Below are positions 1-8,136 of a DNA stretch of 64,000 nucleotides, one piece after another (the first letter of the stretch is position 1; the number at the start of each line of letters is the position of its first letter). The notes under the pieces were generated by a model that ran no database searches, had not been told where the DNA came from, and was given only the letters and a program-made list of their open reading frames with translations. The translations under genes were made by a program, and so were the position numbers. The stretch comes from Paenibacillus silagei (GTDB lineage: Bacteria; Bacillota; Bacilli; Paenibacillales; Paenibacillaceae). The DNA is taken from assembly GCF_017874735.1 (NCBI RefSeq), contig NZ_JAGGLV010000020.1, positions 1 to 64,000 on the forward strand. Reading direction: 5' to 3'.

Positions 1-282
1 CTATTGGTGACGTGGCTTCCGCCTTTCCAAGCAGGGGTTCCACCTGCTAAGTTACTCAACCTAGGCTCGGTCGCTCCACAGAATACACTTATCCTTGTTT
101 TTTCGCTATAAATGCAGGTCTACTAGTGCCGCCAAATGTTCAACTAGCTGTATTTCGTTACAATTAAACTGCCATCAATACCTGGGATTCTCACCTTTTA
201 ACGAAATTTATTTTCACGAAATACATTACCAACCTTAGGGTAATTCTATATATACCAAAATTCACGTAGGAGATGATCCGCT
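1..282. other. Intergenic region upstream of the cupin gene
   Basis: I see no gene here. The stretch contains a pair of inverted 9-mers, GTATTTCGT near 150 and ACGAAATAC near 215, which could form a long-range hairpin, and the ribosome binding site AGGAG at about 268-272 for the cupin gene. The first 100 bases do not fold into a tRNA that I can recognise. No clear promoter was identified. Confidence 0.4.
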
Positions 283-810
283 ATGCCAGAACATAACTCT
301 ACAGGCCGGGAGCAGGACGAATCTATAATTAAGCTCAGCTTCGAGCCGGATGGGCTGCTGCCGAACAATCCGCAGCTTCCCGCCGTGCTATATAAAGGGG
401 TTCTCCGGGACCACCCGGAAGACACCGAACTGATCTTCAATAACAACGGCTGGTTGAATAGCTGGGTGAACGGCGTCTTCCCCTATCACCACTATCACAG
501 CAACGCGCATGAGGTGCTGGGTGTGATCTCCGGCAGCGCCAGGCTCCAGCTTGGCGGAGATGCCGGGTACACCGCCGACGTTAAGGCCGGGGACGTTGTG
601 GTGCTGCCTGCCGGAACCGCGCATAAGCGGCTCTCCGCTACGCAGGACTTCCAAATAGCCGGTGCTTATCCCGGCGGAGCGGACTACAACACGCGTCGGG
701 CCACTCCGGAGGATCTCGCTGCGGCGGTGCCCGAGATCCGCGAAGTCCCGCTGCCGGAGCGCGATCCCGTCTATGGCGAGGCCGGGCCGCTGCTGCGGCT
801 GTGGAAGTGA
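283..810 (+). CDS. Cupin-domain protein, YjlB-like
   Basis: A 175-residue single-domain cupin with no signal peptide, so cytosolic. The first cupin motif is seen as YHHYHSNAHEVLGVISG (metal-binding His, His and Glu), followed by a Gly-rich turn. The second motif is GDVVVLPAGTAHKRL, with the final His ligand. The length and the tail ending PLLRLWK resemble the Bacillus YjlB family, for which no reaction is firmly known. The start follows AGGAG with 10 bases of spacing. It stands alone and ends about 230 bases before the two-component pair. Function beyond metal-binding cupin fold is not assigned. Confidence 0.8.
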   Translation: MPEHNSTGREQDESIIKLSFEPDGLLPNNPQLPAVLYKGVLRDHPEDTELIFNNNGWLNSWVNGVFPYHHYHSNAHEVLGVISGSARLQLGGDAGYTADVKAGDVVVLPAGTAHKRLSATQDFQIAGAYPGGADYNTRRATPEDLAAAVPEIREVPLPERDPVYGEAGPLLRLWK

Positions 811-1037
811 CAACAGTCCCTGGAGCATACACTTAAACAGCGGAGCGGGCGGAAAGCCCCCCGTAAAAGCGTAGCGTTCGCCTTGGTCTCCGGATTTTCA
901 GCACACCGCTTGTGCAGTCCAGGGATTAACTTATGCGTTTGGCCCCCTGATCTGCTCATTCCCCTGGACAATACTATATAATGTTGTGTACAAATATCTG
1001 CTTAGGCATTGAGCCGGAAGTGAAAGGGGGCCTTTGG
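811..1037. other. Intergenic region before the LytTR two-component pair
   Basis: No gene is supported. TCCCTGGA at 817-824 and TCCAGGGA at 918-925 form an inverted repeat that may be a weak terminator or part of a leader. A TATAAT hexamer at 977-982 is a plausible -10 for the downstream regulator gene, but no good -35 lies 17 bases upstream. Confidence 0.35.
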
Positions 1038-1793
1038 ATGTATCGGGTAGCGATATGTGAGGATGAAGAACAGCAGCGGGAGCGGGTGAAGAGGATTCTG
1101 GTCGGGTTATCCGTCAAGACGGATACCGAATTTGAAATCGAGCTGTTTTCTTCGGGAGAAGACCTAATCTCCCACTATGAACGGGGCGGAGCCCCCTTCC
1201 ATATCCTGATTCTGGATGTGGAGATGGGCGGCATGAACGGGATTATGGCGGCGCGCCGCTTGAGAAGCCAGAAGCATTTTGACGAACAGATCATATTCCT
1301 GACCAGCTATCCAGAATATATGGTGGAGAGCTTCGACGTGATTACCTTCCAGTATCTGATCAAGCCGGTCGCCCCGCAGCTCCTGGAGGAGAAGATCCTT
1401 AAGCTGTGTGATTACTTCCAGGCCCAGGATAAGAAATTCATGGTCATCAAGTCCGGGTATGAGGAGGTCGTCTTGCGGCATGATGATATTATCGGGATTG
1501 AGGCGGCCAAGAGTCTAACGGTCAAGAGCAAACTGCATGTGATTACCACCACAGGAATCTATGAGACTAGAGGAATTATTGCCGAGTACGCTTCAGCCTT
1601 ACGGGACAGCCATTTCCTGCACATCCACCGTTCGATTATTATCAACCTGCTGCATGTCCACAAGTTCGCGGGCGGCTCCGTGCTGATGTCGGGCGGGCAG
1701 GAGTTCCCCATCGGCCGATCCAAAATCAAAGAGGTTAAGGACTTCTACACCAAATTCATGATCATGAAGGGTAGCTCGTATGACTCACTATAA
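1038..1793 (+). CDS. LytTR-family response regulator (AgrA-like)
   Basis: A cytosolic response regulator of 251 residues. Residues 1-120 are a receiver domain with the acidic pair E8/D9 and the probable phosphoacceptor D60 in ILILDVEMGG. Residues 140-245 are a LytTR DNA-binding domain (the HRSIIINLLHVHKF and PIGRSKIKEV segments are typical). I chose the ATG at 1038 because AAAGGGGG lies 7 bases upstream; an in-frame ATG at 981 has no ribosome binding site and would add 19 residues ahead of the receiver. It overlaps the downstream kinase by 14 bases, so the two are translationally coupled. Candidate LytTR sites lie before the serine hydrolase gene at 3401. Confidence 0.88.
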   Translation: MYRVAICEDEEQQRERVKRILVGLSVKTDTEFEIELFSSGEDLISHYERGGAPFHILILDVEMGGMNGIMAARRLRSQKHFDEQIIFLTSYPEYMVESFDVITFQYLIKPVAPQLLEEKILKLCDYFQAQDKKFMVIKSGYEEVVLRHDDIIGIEAAKSLTVKSKLHVITTTGIYETRGIIAEYASALRDSHFLHIHRSIIINLLHVHKFAGGSVLMSGGQEFPIGRSKIKEVKDFYTKFMIMKGSSYDSL

Positions 1794-3081
1794 TCTGACC
1801 CTTATCGTCTGTGTGCTGCTGGTGATGTGTTTTCAGACCCAGTTCTTCTTCGCCTCGGTATTTGACAAAGCTGTCAGGAAGCCCAACCGGATCATATACT
1901 TCCTGATCTACGGGGTACTCTGCTTCCTCTACCTGGTCACCCCGCTGTCCCCTCTATTCTCCTCCGGCGTAGCTTTGCTGATGATCTTCAGTATGGCGCA
2001 AGCCTATAAGGTGGAGGTGAAGACCCAGGCGATCTTTTCCCTGCTCTACGCTGTGCTGATGACAGTGGTCAGCTTTATCTCGCTGTATATTTTCTCAATG
2101 ATAGATTCGGTGGACTATACCAGCATGAACTCGGGTGCGGGAATTGACCGGTCGGCCTTCATCAAGGGGCTCATCCTTAGCTGCATTATTATGTTCCCGG
2201 TGATTCAGATCATCCGGCTGATCTCCAAGCGGCGAAGCGTCTCCCTGCCCTACCGGTATTATGTGATGTTCCTGCTCGTCCCGCTCATCAGCACCTATCA
2301 GATCAATGTCCTCACCGAAGACTCGAAGAAGGATATCTATTATTTCATTGCGATTCTCGGCTTCCTGTTCCTGAATGTGATGATCGTCTATATCTTCGAT
2401 ACCATTACCGACAAGTTCCAGTTCATGCATGAGAACGCCCAGCTCCAGCACCAGATGAACTATCAGGACGCCAACTATGAGAAGACGGTCCACAGCTTCA
2501 AGTCGATCAAAAGAATTATCCACGACACCCATCAGCAGTTCCTCTACATTGAAGAGTGTATCCGGCGGGATGATCCGGCGGCGGCTCTCGAACATATCAA
2601 GCTTACGCTGAATAAAGTGGAGGATGCCTACCAGCGGGTCAACACCGGCCATCTGGCGGTGGATGCGCTGGTCACGAACACGCTGAATATCGGACAAGCG
2701 AACGGCATACGCATTGATACCCGGCTCAAGCTGCTGCCCGGTGAGCTTCACATCGACCGTTATGACCTGTGCGTCGTGCTGGGCAACATGCTGGACAATG
2801 CCATTGAAGCTTCCAAAAAAGTACGGCTCGCCGAGGACCGCTACATTCTGATCCAGATGCACTCCAGCGAATCCGCGTTGTTCATCCGCATCCTGAATCA
2901 TACCGCCCCGGAGACCACCTCTTTGCAGAGCCGGAAGCCCGACCCGGAATACCACGGCATCGGCCTGACCAATATCTCCAGAATCTGCGAGAAGTACGGC
3001 GGCAATATGACGATTGAAGCCGGGCATCGGGAATTCAACAATATGGTGGTCCTCCCCTTTTCACGCGAAGCTTCTATATAA
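1780..3081 (+). CDS. GHKL-type sensor histidine kinase (AgrC-like)
   Basis: A 433-residue membrane kinase, partner of the preceding LytTR regulator. The N-terminal 210 residues hold about six hydrophobic segments, the usual AgrC-type sensor. A coiled-coil stretch follows, then the dimerisation region with the probable phospho-His in RIIHDTHQQF. The ATPase domain has the N box NMLDNAIEA and a G box GIGLTNI, ending in the short form typical of HATPase_c_5. No agrB or agrD peptide gene is next to it, so its ligand is unknown. The 14-base overlap with the regulator shows a single operon. Confidence 0.87.
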   Translation: MTHYNLTLIVCVLLVMCFQTQFFFASVFDKAVRKPNRIIYFLIYGVLCFLYLVTPLSPLFSSGVALLMIFSMAQAYKVEVKTQAIFSLLYAVLMTVVSFISLYIFSMIDSVDYTSMNSGAGIDRSAFIKGLILSCIIMFPVIQIIRLISKRRSVSLPYRYYVMFLLVPLISTYQINVLTEDSKKDIYYFIAILGFLFLNVMIVYIFDTITDKFQFMHENAQLQHQMNYQDANYEKTVHSFKSIKRIIHDTHQQFLYIEECIRRDDPAAALEHIKLTLNKVEDAYQRVNTGHLAVDALVTNTLNIGQANGIRIDTRLKLLPGELHIDRYDLCVVLGNMLDNAIEASKKVRLAEDRYILIQMHSSESALFIRILNHTAPETTSLQSRKPDPEYHGIGLTNISRICEKYGGNMTIEAGHREFNNMVVLPFSREASI

Positions 3082-3104
3082 AATGCACTAAACATTAAGT
3101 TTCG

Positions 3105-3260
3105 CCGTCACTGCGGTGAACATTTGGACTTCCGGCCGCTGTTGTATTTTGATTTCCTGATCGGACCGCTCTTAGCGGTAGAAATCCAAATACAAAGGCG
3201 GTCGCTACCGCTCCTTCAGTTCCAAATTTCCCCTCCGCTTCTTTCACTTTTTGTTACCGT
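3105..3260. repeat. Interspersed palindromic repeat, copy A
   Basis: First of three related intergenic copies (others at 45921-46072 and 58377-58520). The core is a long hairpin. The arm at 3142-3156 pairs with GAAATCCAAATACAA at 3181-3195 with one mismatch, and ACCGCT/AGCGGT form an apical stem around a three-base loop. Outer segments CCGC/GCGG and TTTGGA/TCCAAA close the rod. It lies between the kinase gene and the serine hydrolase promoter region. No ORF in it is credible. Confidence 0.8.
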
Positions 3261-3286
3261 TTTTTGTGCCTTTTAATCTAAATTTC

Positions 3287-3355
3287 TACGTTAAGGGATT
3301 GTTATTAACGTTTCAGGGTTATTCGGGCCACGCTCCTCTCTTCTGCCTGTATGAT
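3287..3355 (+). promoter_or_regulatory. Candidate LytTR direct-repeat operator and promoter for the serine hydrolase gene
   Basis: TACGTTAAG at 3287-3295 fits the LytTR half-site consensus, and a second copy beginning AACGTT starts 20 bases later at 3307. They lie just upstream of a weak -35 region near 3327 and a TATGAT -10 at 3350-3355. This is the arrangement known for AgrA/LytTR-activated promoters. The target would be the secreted serine hydrolase at 3401, the next gene after the LytTR system. It is inferred from pattern only. Confidence 0.45.
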
Positions 3356-3400
3356 AACTTCAGGAAGATTACCTAAGAGACACAAGAGGAGGAGTTCAAG

Positions 3401-5440
3401 ATGAACAAGTTAACTTCAGTCGTACTGGCGGCCATGCTGGTGATCCCCGCAGCCCAGGCGTCTGCGCAGGAAAAGGAGAGCCCAGTGCAGGAAACGGCCC
3501 GCCTGCTGGGCTCGAAGATCGTATCCGACTACGGGGTAAGCGGCATGCAGTATGCTATCAGGGATCAAGGTAAAATTACGTTGTCCGGCGGCTTCGGCGT
3601 ATCCGATAAGGCAGTAGGCACTCCCGTCACGAAGGATACGATGTTCGGCATCGGCTCCATCAGCAAAATGCATGTCTCCGCAGCAACCATGATGCTGGCT
3701 GAGGATAAGATCATCGACATCGATCAGCCGCTGACTACGTATCTGCCGCAGTTCAAGATGGCCGATGAGCGCTACAAGAAGATTACGCCGCGCATGTTAA
3801 TGAACCATTCCTCCGGCCTGTACGGCAGCCACTACGGGAACAGCATTCTGATGGACGATGCGGATACACAGAATCACGATGAACTGCTGACCAGGCTTCA
3901 GTCCGAGCGGCTGAAATCCGATCCGGGAGCCTATTCCGTATACTGCAATGACGGTTTTCAGCTGCTGGAGCTGATGATCGAGCAGGTGACCGGCAGCAGC
4001 TATACAGAGTTCCTGGATAAGCACATGAGCAGCCCGCTGAAGCTAAGCTCCACCAAAACGCCGCTCGACACCTTTGACCGGCAGCAGCTTGCCAAGACCT
4101 ACTTCCCTGGCCTTAAGCAGGCAACGCCCAGCGAGAACGCCAATATCCTCGGAGCAGGCGGCCTCTATTCCACAGCCGAAGATCTGACCACATTCGCCGA
4201 GATGCTGAACGGCAAGCACCCGGAAATTCTGTCGGAGGCCTCCGCCGAAGCGATGCGTAAGCCGGAATATAAGAATGGACTCTGGGTACCCGAGGAGACC
4301 AACTCTTTCAATTTCGGTCTGGGCTGGGATGCCGTAGATCTGGCACCGTTCGGTGATTACGGAATCAAGGCCTTGTCCAAAGGCGGAGATACCATCATGT
4401 ATCACGCTGACCTGATTACCCTGCCGGAATCCGATATATCCATCGCGGTGCTCTCGTCAGGCGGAAGCTCAATCTATAACACCATTTTCGCCTCGAATGT
4501 GCTGCTGACGTACCTGAAGGACACCGGGAAGATTAATAAGATTCTGCCGGACGCCACCTTCACTCCTCCAGTCAAAGCAGCGATGCCTGCCGAGCTGGAA
4601 GCCTATTCGGGATTATACGGGACTGTCGGCTCAACCACTGCCATAGCCATTAAGGACGGAGCGCTCAACCTGCCTGAGCTGGAGGGCGGACTCATTCCAG
4701 CGCAGAAGTATATTTATACCGGCAAGGGACAGTTCACAAGCCCGGACGGCAGTGCAGCCGTGAGCTTCGATCAGCAGAAGAACGGCAAGACTTATCTGAA
4801 GCTGAACACCCACTTGACTATCCCCGGTGTCGGTCAAATGCTGATGGTCACTTACGAGTACCAGAAGCTGGACGCAAATCCGCTGAATGCTTCTACGAAG
4901 CAGGCCTGGGCGCAGAGGGACGGGAAGCATTACTACGCTGTAGATGAGAAAATCAATTCCTTCTTCTACCTCTCCCCTTCCATCTTGACGAAGACTATTG
5001 AGGTTGAACAAGGCTACGCCACCGGGACGCGGATTGTGGACGAGAACACCGCCGTCAATGCGGCTGAAATCCCGGTCATGAACGGCAGAGACGCCTTCGA
5101 TCTGACCTTCTCCAAGCAGAACGGTGCAGAATATCTAACCATCGACGGCAATGCGTATATCAGCGGCGATGCGGTGAAGCCGATCTACGGAGGCCCGGCC
5201 TCAACCAGCACCGTTCCTGCGGGCGGCCAGAGCGTATGGTTCAAGATTGACAAGAAAGCTGCCGGCAAAACCATGACCGTGACAGCTCCTCCAAGCGGCG
5301 GATTCGTTGTATATGATGCCGACGGGATGATCGTAAGCCACTCCAGAGTGAGCAAAGATCCTTCAGTCCGGTTGCCGCAGGGCGGAATGGCCGTCTTCGG
5401 CGGGCAGGCGGGCGATGTGTTTAAGATTGAGCTGAAATAA
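3401..5440 (+). CDS. Secreted beta-lactamase-family serine hydrolase
   Basis: A 679-residue exported enzyme. Residues 1-22 are a signal peptide ending in AQASAQ. The class C beta-lactamase/DD-peptidase fold covers roughly 30-385, with the nucleophile motif S86-I-S-K89 and the second motif Y181-C-N183. The 300-residue C-terminal part looks like beta-rich accessory domains, ending in a segment typical of extracellular stalk modules; no SLH repeats or sortase signal are seen. Family members are esterases or D-peptidases, and the substrate here is unknown. The gene has AGGAGGAG 9 bases upstream of its ATG and a possible LytTR-controlled promoter. Confidence 0.82.
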   Translation: MNKLTSVVLAAMLVIPAAQASAQEKESPVQETARLLGSKIVSDYGVSGMQYAIRDQGKITLSGGFGVSDKAVGTPVTKDTMFGIGSISKMHVSAATMMLAEDKIIDIDQPLTTYLPQFKMADERYKKITPRMLMNHSSGLYGSHYGNSILMDDADTQNHDELLTRLQSERLKSDPGAYSVYCNDGFQLLELMIEQVTGSSYTEFLDKHMSSPLKLSSTKTPLDTFDRQQLAKTYFPGLKQATPSENANILGAGGLYSTAEDLTTFAEMLNGKHPEILSEASAEAMRKPEYKNGLWVPEETNSFNFGLGWDAVDLAPFGDYGIKALSKGGDTIMYHADLITLPESDISIAVLSSGGSSIYNTIFASNVLLTYLKDTGKINKILPDATFTPPVKAAMPAELEAYSGLYGTVGSTTAIAIKDGALNLPELEGGLIPAQKYIYTGKGQFTSPDGSAAVSFDQQKNGKTYLKLNTHLTIPGVGQMLMVTYEYQKLDANPLNASTKQAWAQRDGKHYYAVDEKINSFFYLSPSILTKTIEVEQGYATGTRIVDENTAVNAAEIPVMNGRDAFDLTFSKQNGAEYLTIDGNAYISGDAVKPIYGGPASTSTVPAGGQSVWFKIDKKAAGKTMTVTAPPSGGFVVYDADGMIVSHSRVSKDPSVRLPQGGMAVFGGQAGDVFKIELK

Positions 5441-5533
5441 CGCTTTCATATTTTCATCCAAAATTTCTCCCTTCTCCCAAACTTGCTTAATGGTATATAG
5501 GTGTGTTTTAATGTTATCAAATTGAATAATACT

Positions 5534-5694
5534 CTTATCCAGAGTTCGGTGGAGGGCTTCGCCCGATGATACCGCTGTGACCGGCATGCTATAAGCAGAA
5601 CGGGCACAGCACTAGAGGCATCCCGGATGCCTTGCAAAGATGAGAGGGTGCTGACAGTTGATGAGACTGCCCCCTTTAATTAGGGGGCTTTTTG
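5534..5694 (+). promoter_or_regulatory. Structured leader with terminator upstream of dedA-uppP (candidate attenuator or riboswitch)
   Basis: The leader can fold as a closed multi-helix element. CTTATC (5534-5539) pairs with GATGAG (5660-5665). CGGT...ACCG (5547-5574) encloses GGGC/GCCC with flanking GA bulges resembling a kink-turn. CAGCAC (5607-5612) pairs with GTGCTG (5648-5653) and encloses a 7-bp hairpin AGGCATC/GATGCCT. A rho-independent terminator follows directly, GCCCCC/GGGGGC at 5669-5688 plus a T run, then the dedA ribosome binding site. The 5' half resembles the S-box (SAM-I) P1-P2 region, but the S-box P3-P4 core is not matched, so I do not name a class. Confidence 0.5.
5669..5694 (+). 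terminator. Rho-independent terminator in the dedA leader
   Basis: Six-base stem GCCCCC/GGGGGC with an AT loop, followed by six Ts. It sits 22 bases before the dedA start, so it either ends upstream transcription or works as an attenuator with the leader described above. Confidence 0.75.
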
Positions 5695-5715
5695 TTTGAG
5701 AAGGGAGAGAAATGC

Positions 5716-6309
5716 ATGACAGAATGGATCACGGAATTTATACTCTTTTTCAAAGATTTGTCGTATGCAGGCATCGTTATCGCCTTGTCGTTTGAATTCG
5801 TACCTGCCGAAATCGTGCTGCCGCTTGCCGGCTATTGGGTGTATCTGGGGGACATGAAGCTCATTCTTACGATTCTGGCCGGGACTGTTGGAGGCACCTT
5901 CGGTCCGCTGACATTGTACGCGCTGGGCCGGTTCGGGGGCAGACCTGCGATTGCTAAGTACGGGAAGTATTTTTTCATCCGTCCGCATCATCTGGAGGCC
6001 TCCGACCGTTTCTTTGATAAATACGGCAGCGGTGTAGCCTTCTACGGGCGCTTCATCCCCGGTGTGAGAACGCTGATCTCCATCCCTTGCGGGATTGCCA
6101 AGATGAATGTGTTCAAATTCAGTCTGTACACTTGCCTTGCCATGCTTCCGATCACTTCGATCTATGTCTATCTGGGCTATAAGCTGGGCTCGCAATGGGA
6201 GCATGTGGACGAAATCGTCAAGCCTTACATTCTTCCGGCGGCAACCCTGTTCCTGCTCGGCTTCGGGCTGTACGTCTTTTCCAAGCGGCTAAGAAGAAGA
6301 CAGGCTTAA
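5716..6309 (+). CDS. DedA-family membrane protein, probable polyprenyl-phosphate flippase
   Basis: A 197-residue polytopic membrane protein. DedA hallmarks are the Glu and prolines in FVPAEIVLPLAG and the GRFIPGVRT motif, with re-entrant and transmembrane segments before and after. Members such as Bacillus UptA return undecaprenyl phosphate to the inner leaflet. The start at 5716 has AAGGGAGAG about 7 bases upstream; an in-frame ATG at 5692 lies inside the terminator and is less likely. uppP begins 31 bases downstream, so the two steps of lipid-carrier recycling (dephosphorylation and flipping) appear co-transcribed. Assignment as an UndP flippase is inference from family and neighbour. Confidence 0.83.
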   Translation: MTEWITEFILFFKDLSYAGIVIALSFEFVPAEIVLPLAGYWVYLGDMKLILTILAGTVGGTFGPLTLYALGRFGGRPAIAKYGKYFFIRPHHLEASDRFFDKYGSGVAFYGRFIPGVRTLISIPCGIAKMNVFKFSLYTCLAMLPITSIYVYLGYKLGSQWEHVDEIVKPYILPAATLFLLGFGLYVFSKRLRRRQA

Positions 6310-6340
6310 CGAAATTGCAGTTTATATTCAGGAGGAACTC

Positions 6341-7153
6341 ATGGAGAATTGGTTCGATTGGCTAAAATACTTATTGTTAGGGCTCGTACAGGGAGTGACG
6401 GAGCCGATCCCCGTCTCTTCCAGCGGGCATTTGATCATCGTACAACGTCTGCTCGGCATGGAGCAGAACGGGCTATCTTTTGAAATCTTAACGAATACGG
6501 CATCCTTGATTGCCATCTGCTTCATCTTCCGCAAAGACATCCTGGATCTGATTACAGGCTTCTTCCGTTACCTGCAGACGCGCGAACCCAAATACCGGTC
6601 AGAGTTCATGTTCTGCATCTACATTATAATCGGTACGATTCCCGCGGCCGTGGCCGCCGTATTCTTCAAGGATACGATCGAACGCGTCTTCACCTCTGTA
6701 CATACCGTATCCATCAGCTTACTCATTACCGGGGTAGCCCTCTGGCTGATCCGCAACCTGCGCGGCCAGAAAAGAGACGGCAACCTCACCGTGAGAGACG
6801 CCATCATCGTCGGGTTGGCTCAGGCGGTAGCGCTGATTCCCGGCATCAGCCGTTCCGGTTCTACTGTGATTGCCTCCATTGCCGTCGGCATGAAGCAGGA
6901 GACCGCCTTGAAGTTCTCGTTCATGCTCTACATCCCGATCAGCATCGGGGGGCTAATCATGGGCGCATCCGATATCGTGCATGACCCTAACCGCGCCGCG
7001 CTGGCGATGCCTTACCTGATCGCCTTCCTCACCACGCTGGTCGCCACCTACTATGCCATGCGCTGGTTCATCGGCATTATGGCTAAGGGGAATCTGATTT
7101 ACTTCTCGTACTACTGCTTCGTAGTGGGCACACTGCTGCTGATCTTCCTGTAA
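6341..7153 (+). CDS. uppP: Undecaprenyl-diphosphatase UppP (BacA)
   Basis: An integral membrane phosphatase of 270 residues that converts undecaprenyl pyrophosphate to the monophosphate, feeding cell-wall synthesis and giving bacitracin tolerance. Both family signatures are visible: QGVTEPIPVSSSGHL near the N-terminus and PGISRSGSTVIASI in the second half. The length is normal. The ribosome binding site AGGAGG precedes the ATG by 6 bases. It follows dedA closely and ends before a bidirectional terminator shared with hflC. Confidence 0.93.
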   Translation: MENWFDWLKYLLLGLVQGVTEPIPVSSSGHLIIVQRLLGMEQNGLSFEILTNTASLIAICFIFRKDILDLITGFFRYLQTREPKYRSEFMFCIYIIIGTIPAAVAAVFFKDTIERVFTSVHTVSISLLITGVALWLIRNLRGQKRDGNLTVRDAIIVGLAQAVALIPGISRSGSTVIASIAVGMKQETALKFSFMLYIPISIGGLIMGASDIVHDPNRAALAMPYLIAFLTTLVATYYAMRWFIGIMAKGNLIYFSYYCFVVGTLLLIFL

Positions 7154-7209
7154 AAGGGAGCTGCCCTGGCAGAAATCCACTTATTGCCCGAATGGCGATA
7201 CGCTCAATT

Positions 7210-7255
7210 AAAAGAGCAGCACTTCTTCCATCTTAGGAAGAGTGCTGCTCTTTTT
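7210..7255. terminator. Bidirectional terminator between uppP and hflC
   Basis: AAAGAGCAGCACT and its complement AGTGCTGCTCTTT enclose a partly paired loop, with T-rich sequence on both strands. It separates the convergent uppP and hflC genes. Confidence 0.85.
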
Positions 7256-7269
7256 ATGGTCACACTATT

Positions 7270-8136
7270 CTATTGTCCCATCAGTATCTTGGCATAAGGC
7301 GAATCGATCGGGATCATGATGACCGGCTCATTCTTCAGCGTGGTCACATAACTCTGTAATGTGCGGTAGAAGCTATAGAACTCGGGCGACTTGCCATAGG
7401 CCAGATTGTAGATTTTGGCAGCCTCCCCTTCGCCTTCAGCAATAATCTTCTTGGAGTCGGCTTCAGCCTGGGCCATCAGCTCGCGGGAAGCGCGGTCTGC
7501 CTTGGAGGTGATCTTCTTGGATTCCTCATCCCCTTCGGACAGGTAACGCGCAGCAATGGACTGGCGGTCCGAGATCATCCGGTTGTATACACTTTGTTTA
7601 TTCCCTTCCGGTAGATCGGTGCGCTTGATCCGTACGTCAATAATTTCAATGCCGTAATTGTCACGGGTTAAGGCAGATACTACGTCTTTAGTGATCTCAT
7701 CGTTAATATTGCCCCGTCCCGTGTCCTCACTGATAATATTCTCATAATTGATCTCCGACAGCTTGCGGCGTACCGAGTTGTATACCGCTTCATCAATACG
7801 CTGCACTCCCCCGCTAACCGTCTGAACGGTTCTTAAGAACTGCGAGGCATTGGTGATTCTCCAGACGGTATAATTATCAACTACAATCGGCTTCTGATCC
7901 TTGGTCAGAATATTGGTCGGCGTGCTTTCATAGGTCATCTGGTATTTGGGAAGCTCCGAGACATTCTCGATAAAAGGAAGCTTGAACTTTAGACCCGGCT
8001 CCTCAACGGTACGCATCGCTTCACCGAAACGGAGAACAACCTTATATTCCCCTTCCTTCACGATGTACATAGAGCCAGCCAGCAGAATAATCAGAACGAC
8101 AGAGGATATTAATAGGATGATCGGGTTTCTTTTCAC
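7270..8136 (-). CDS. hflC: HflC, SPFH/prohibitin-domain membrane protein
   Basis: A 288-residue protein with one N-terminal membrane anchor (about residues 7-25), a prohibitin/SPFH domain and a helical coiled-coil tail rich in Glu, Ala and Lys. HflC with HflK forms a cage around the FtsH protease and modulates its activity. The order hflK-hflC and the 4-base overlap with hflK are the classic operon form. RSPFH phrases such as VVLRFGEAMRTVEEPGLKFKLPF are typical. Nothing unusual was noted. Confidence 0.92.
   Translation of the reverse strand: MKRNPIILLISSVVLIILLAGSMYIVKEGEYKVVLRFGEAMRTVEEPGLKFKLPFIENVSELPKYQMTYESTPTNILTKDQKPIVVDNYTVWRITNASQFLRTVQTVSGGVQRIDEAVYNSVRRKLSEINYENIISEDTGRGNINDEITKDVVSALTRDNYGIEIIDVRIKRTDLPEGNKQSVYNRMISDRQSIAARYLSEGDEESKKITSKADRASRELMAQAEADSKKIIAEGEGEAAKIYNLAYGKSPEFYSFYRTLQSYVTTLKNEPVIMIPIDSPYAKILMGQ

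Noticed and set aside
1-120. tRNA or rRNA end at the window start
   Set aside because: No cloverleaf or T-loop GTTCRANNC could be built from the sequence.
1038-3081. Complete Agr quorum-sensing system
   Set aside because: Only the AgrA/AgrC-like pair is present; no AgrB-type protease or AgrD-type peptide is found around it.
5534-5665. Firm call of a SAM-I (S-box) riboswitch
   Set aside because: P1 and the GAGGG...GCCCGATGA stem look right, but the GCAACC and P3/P4 core and the pseudoknot partner are not found, and the downstream genes are not methionine-related.
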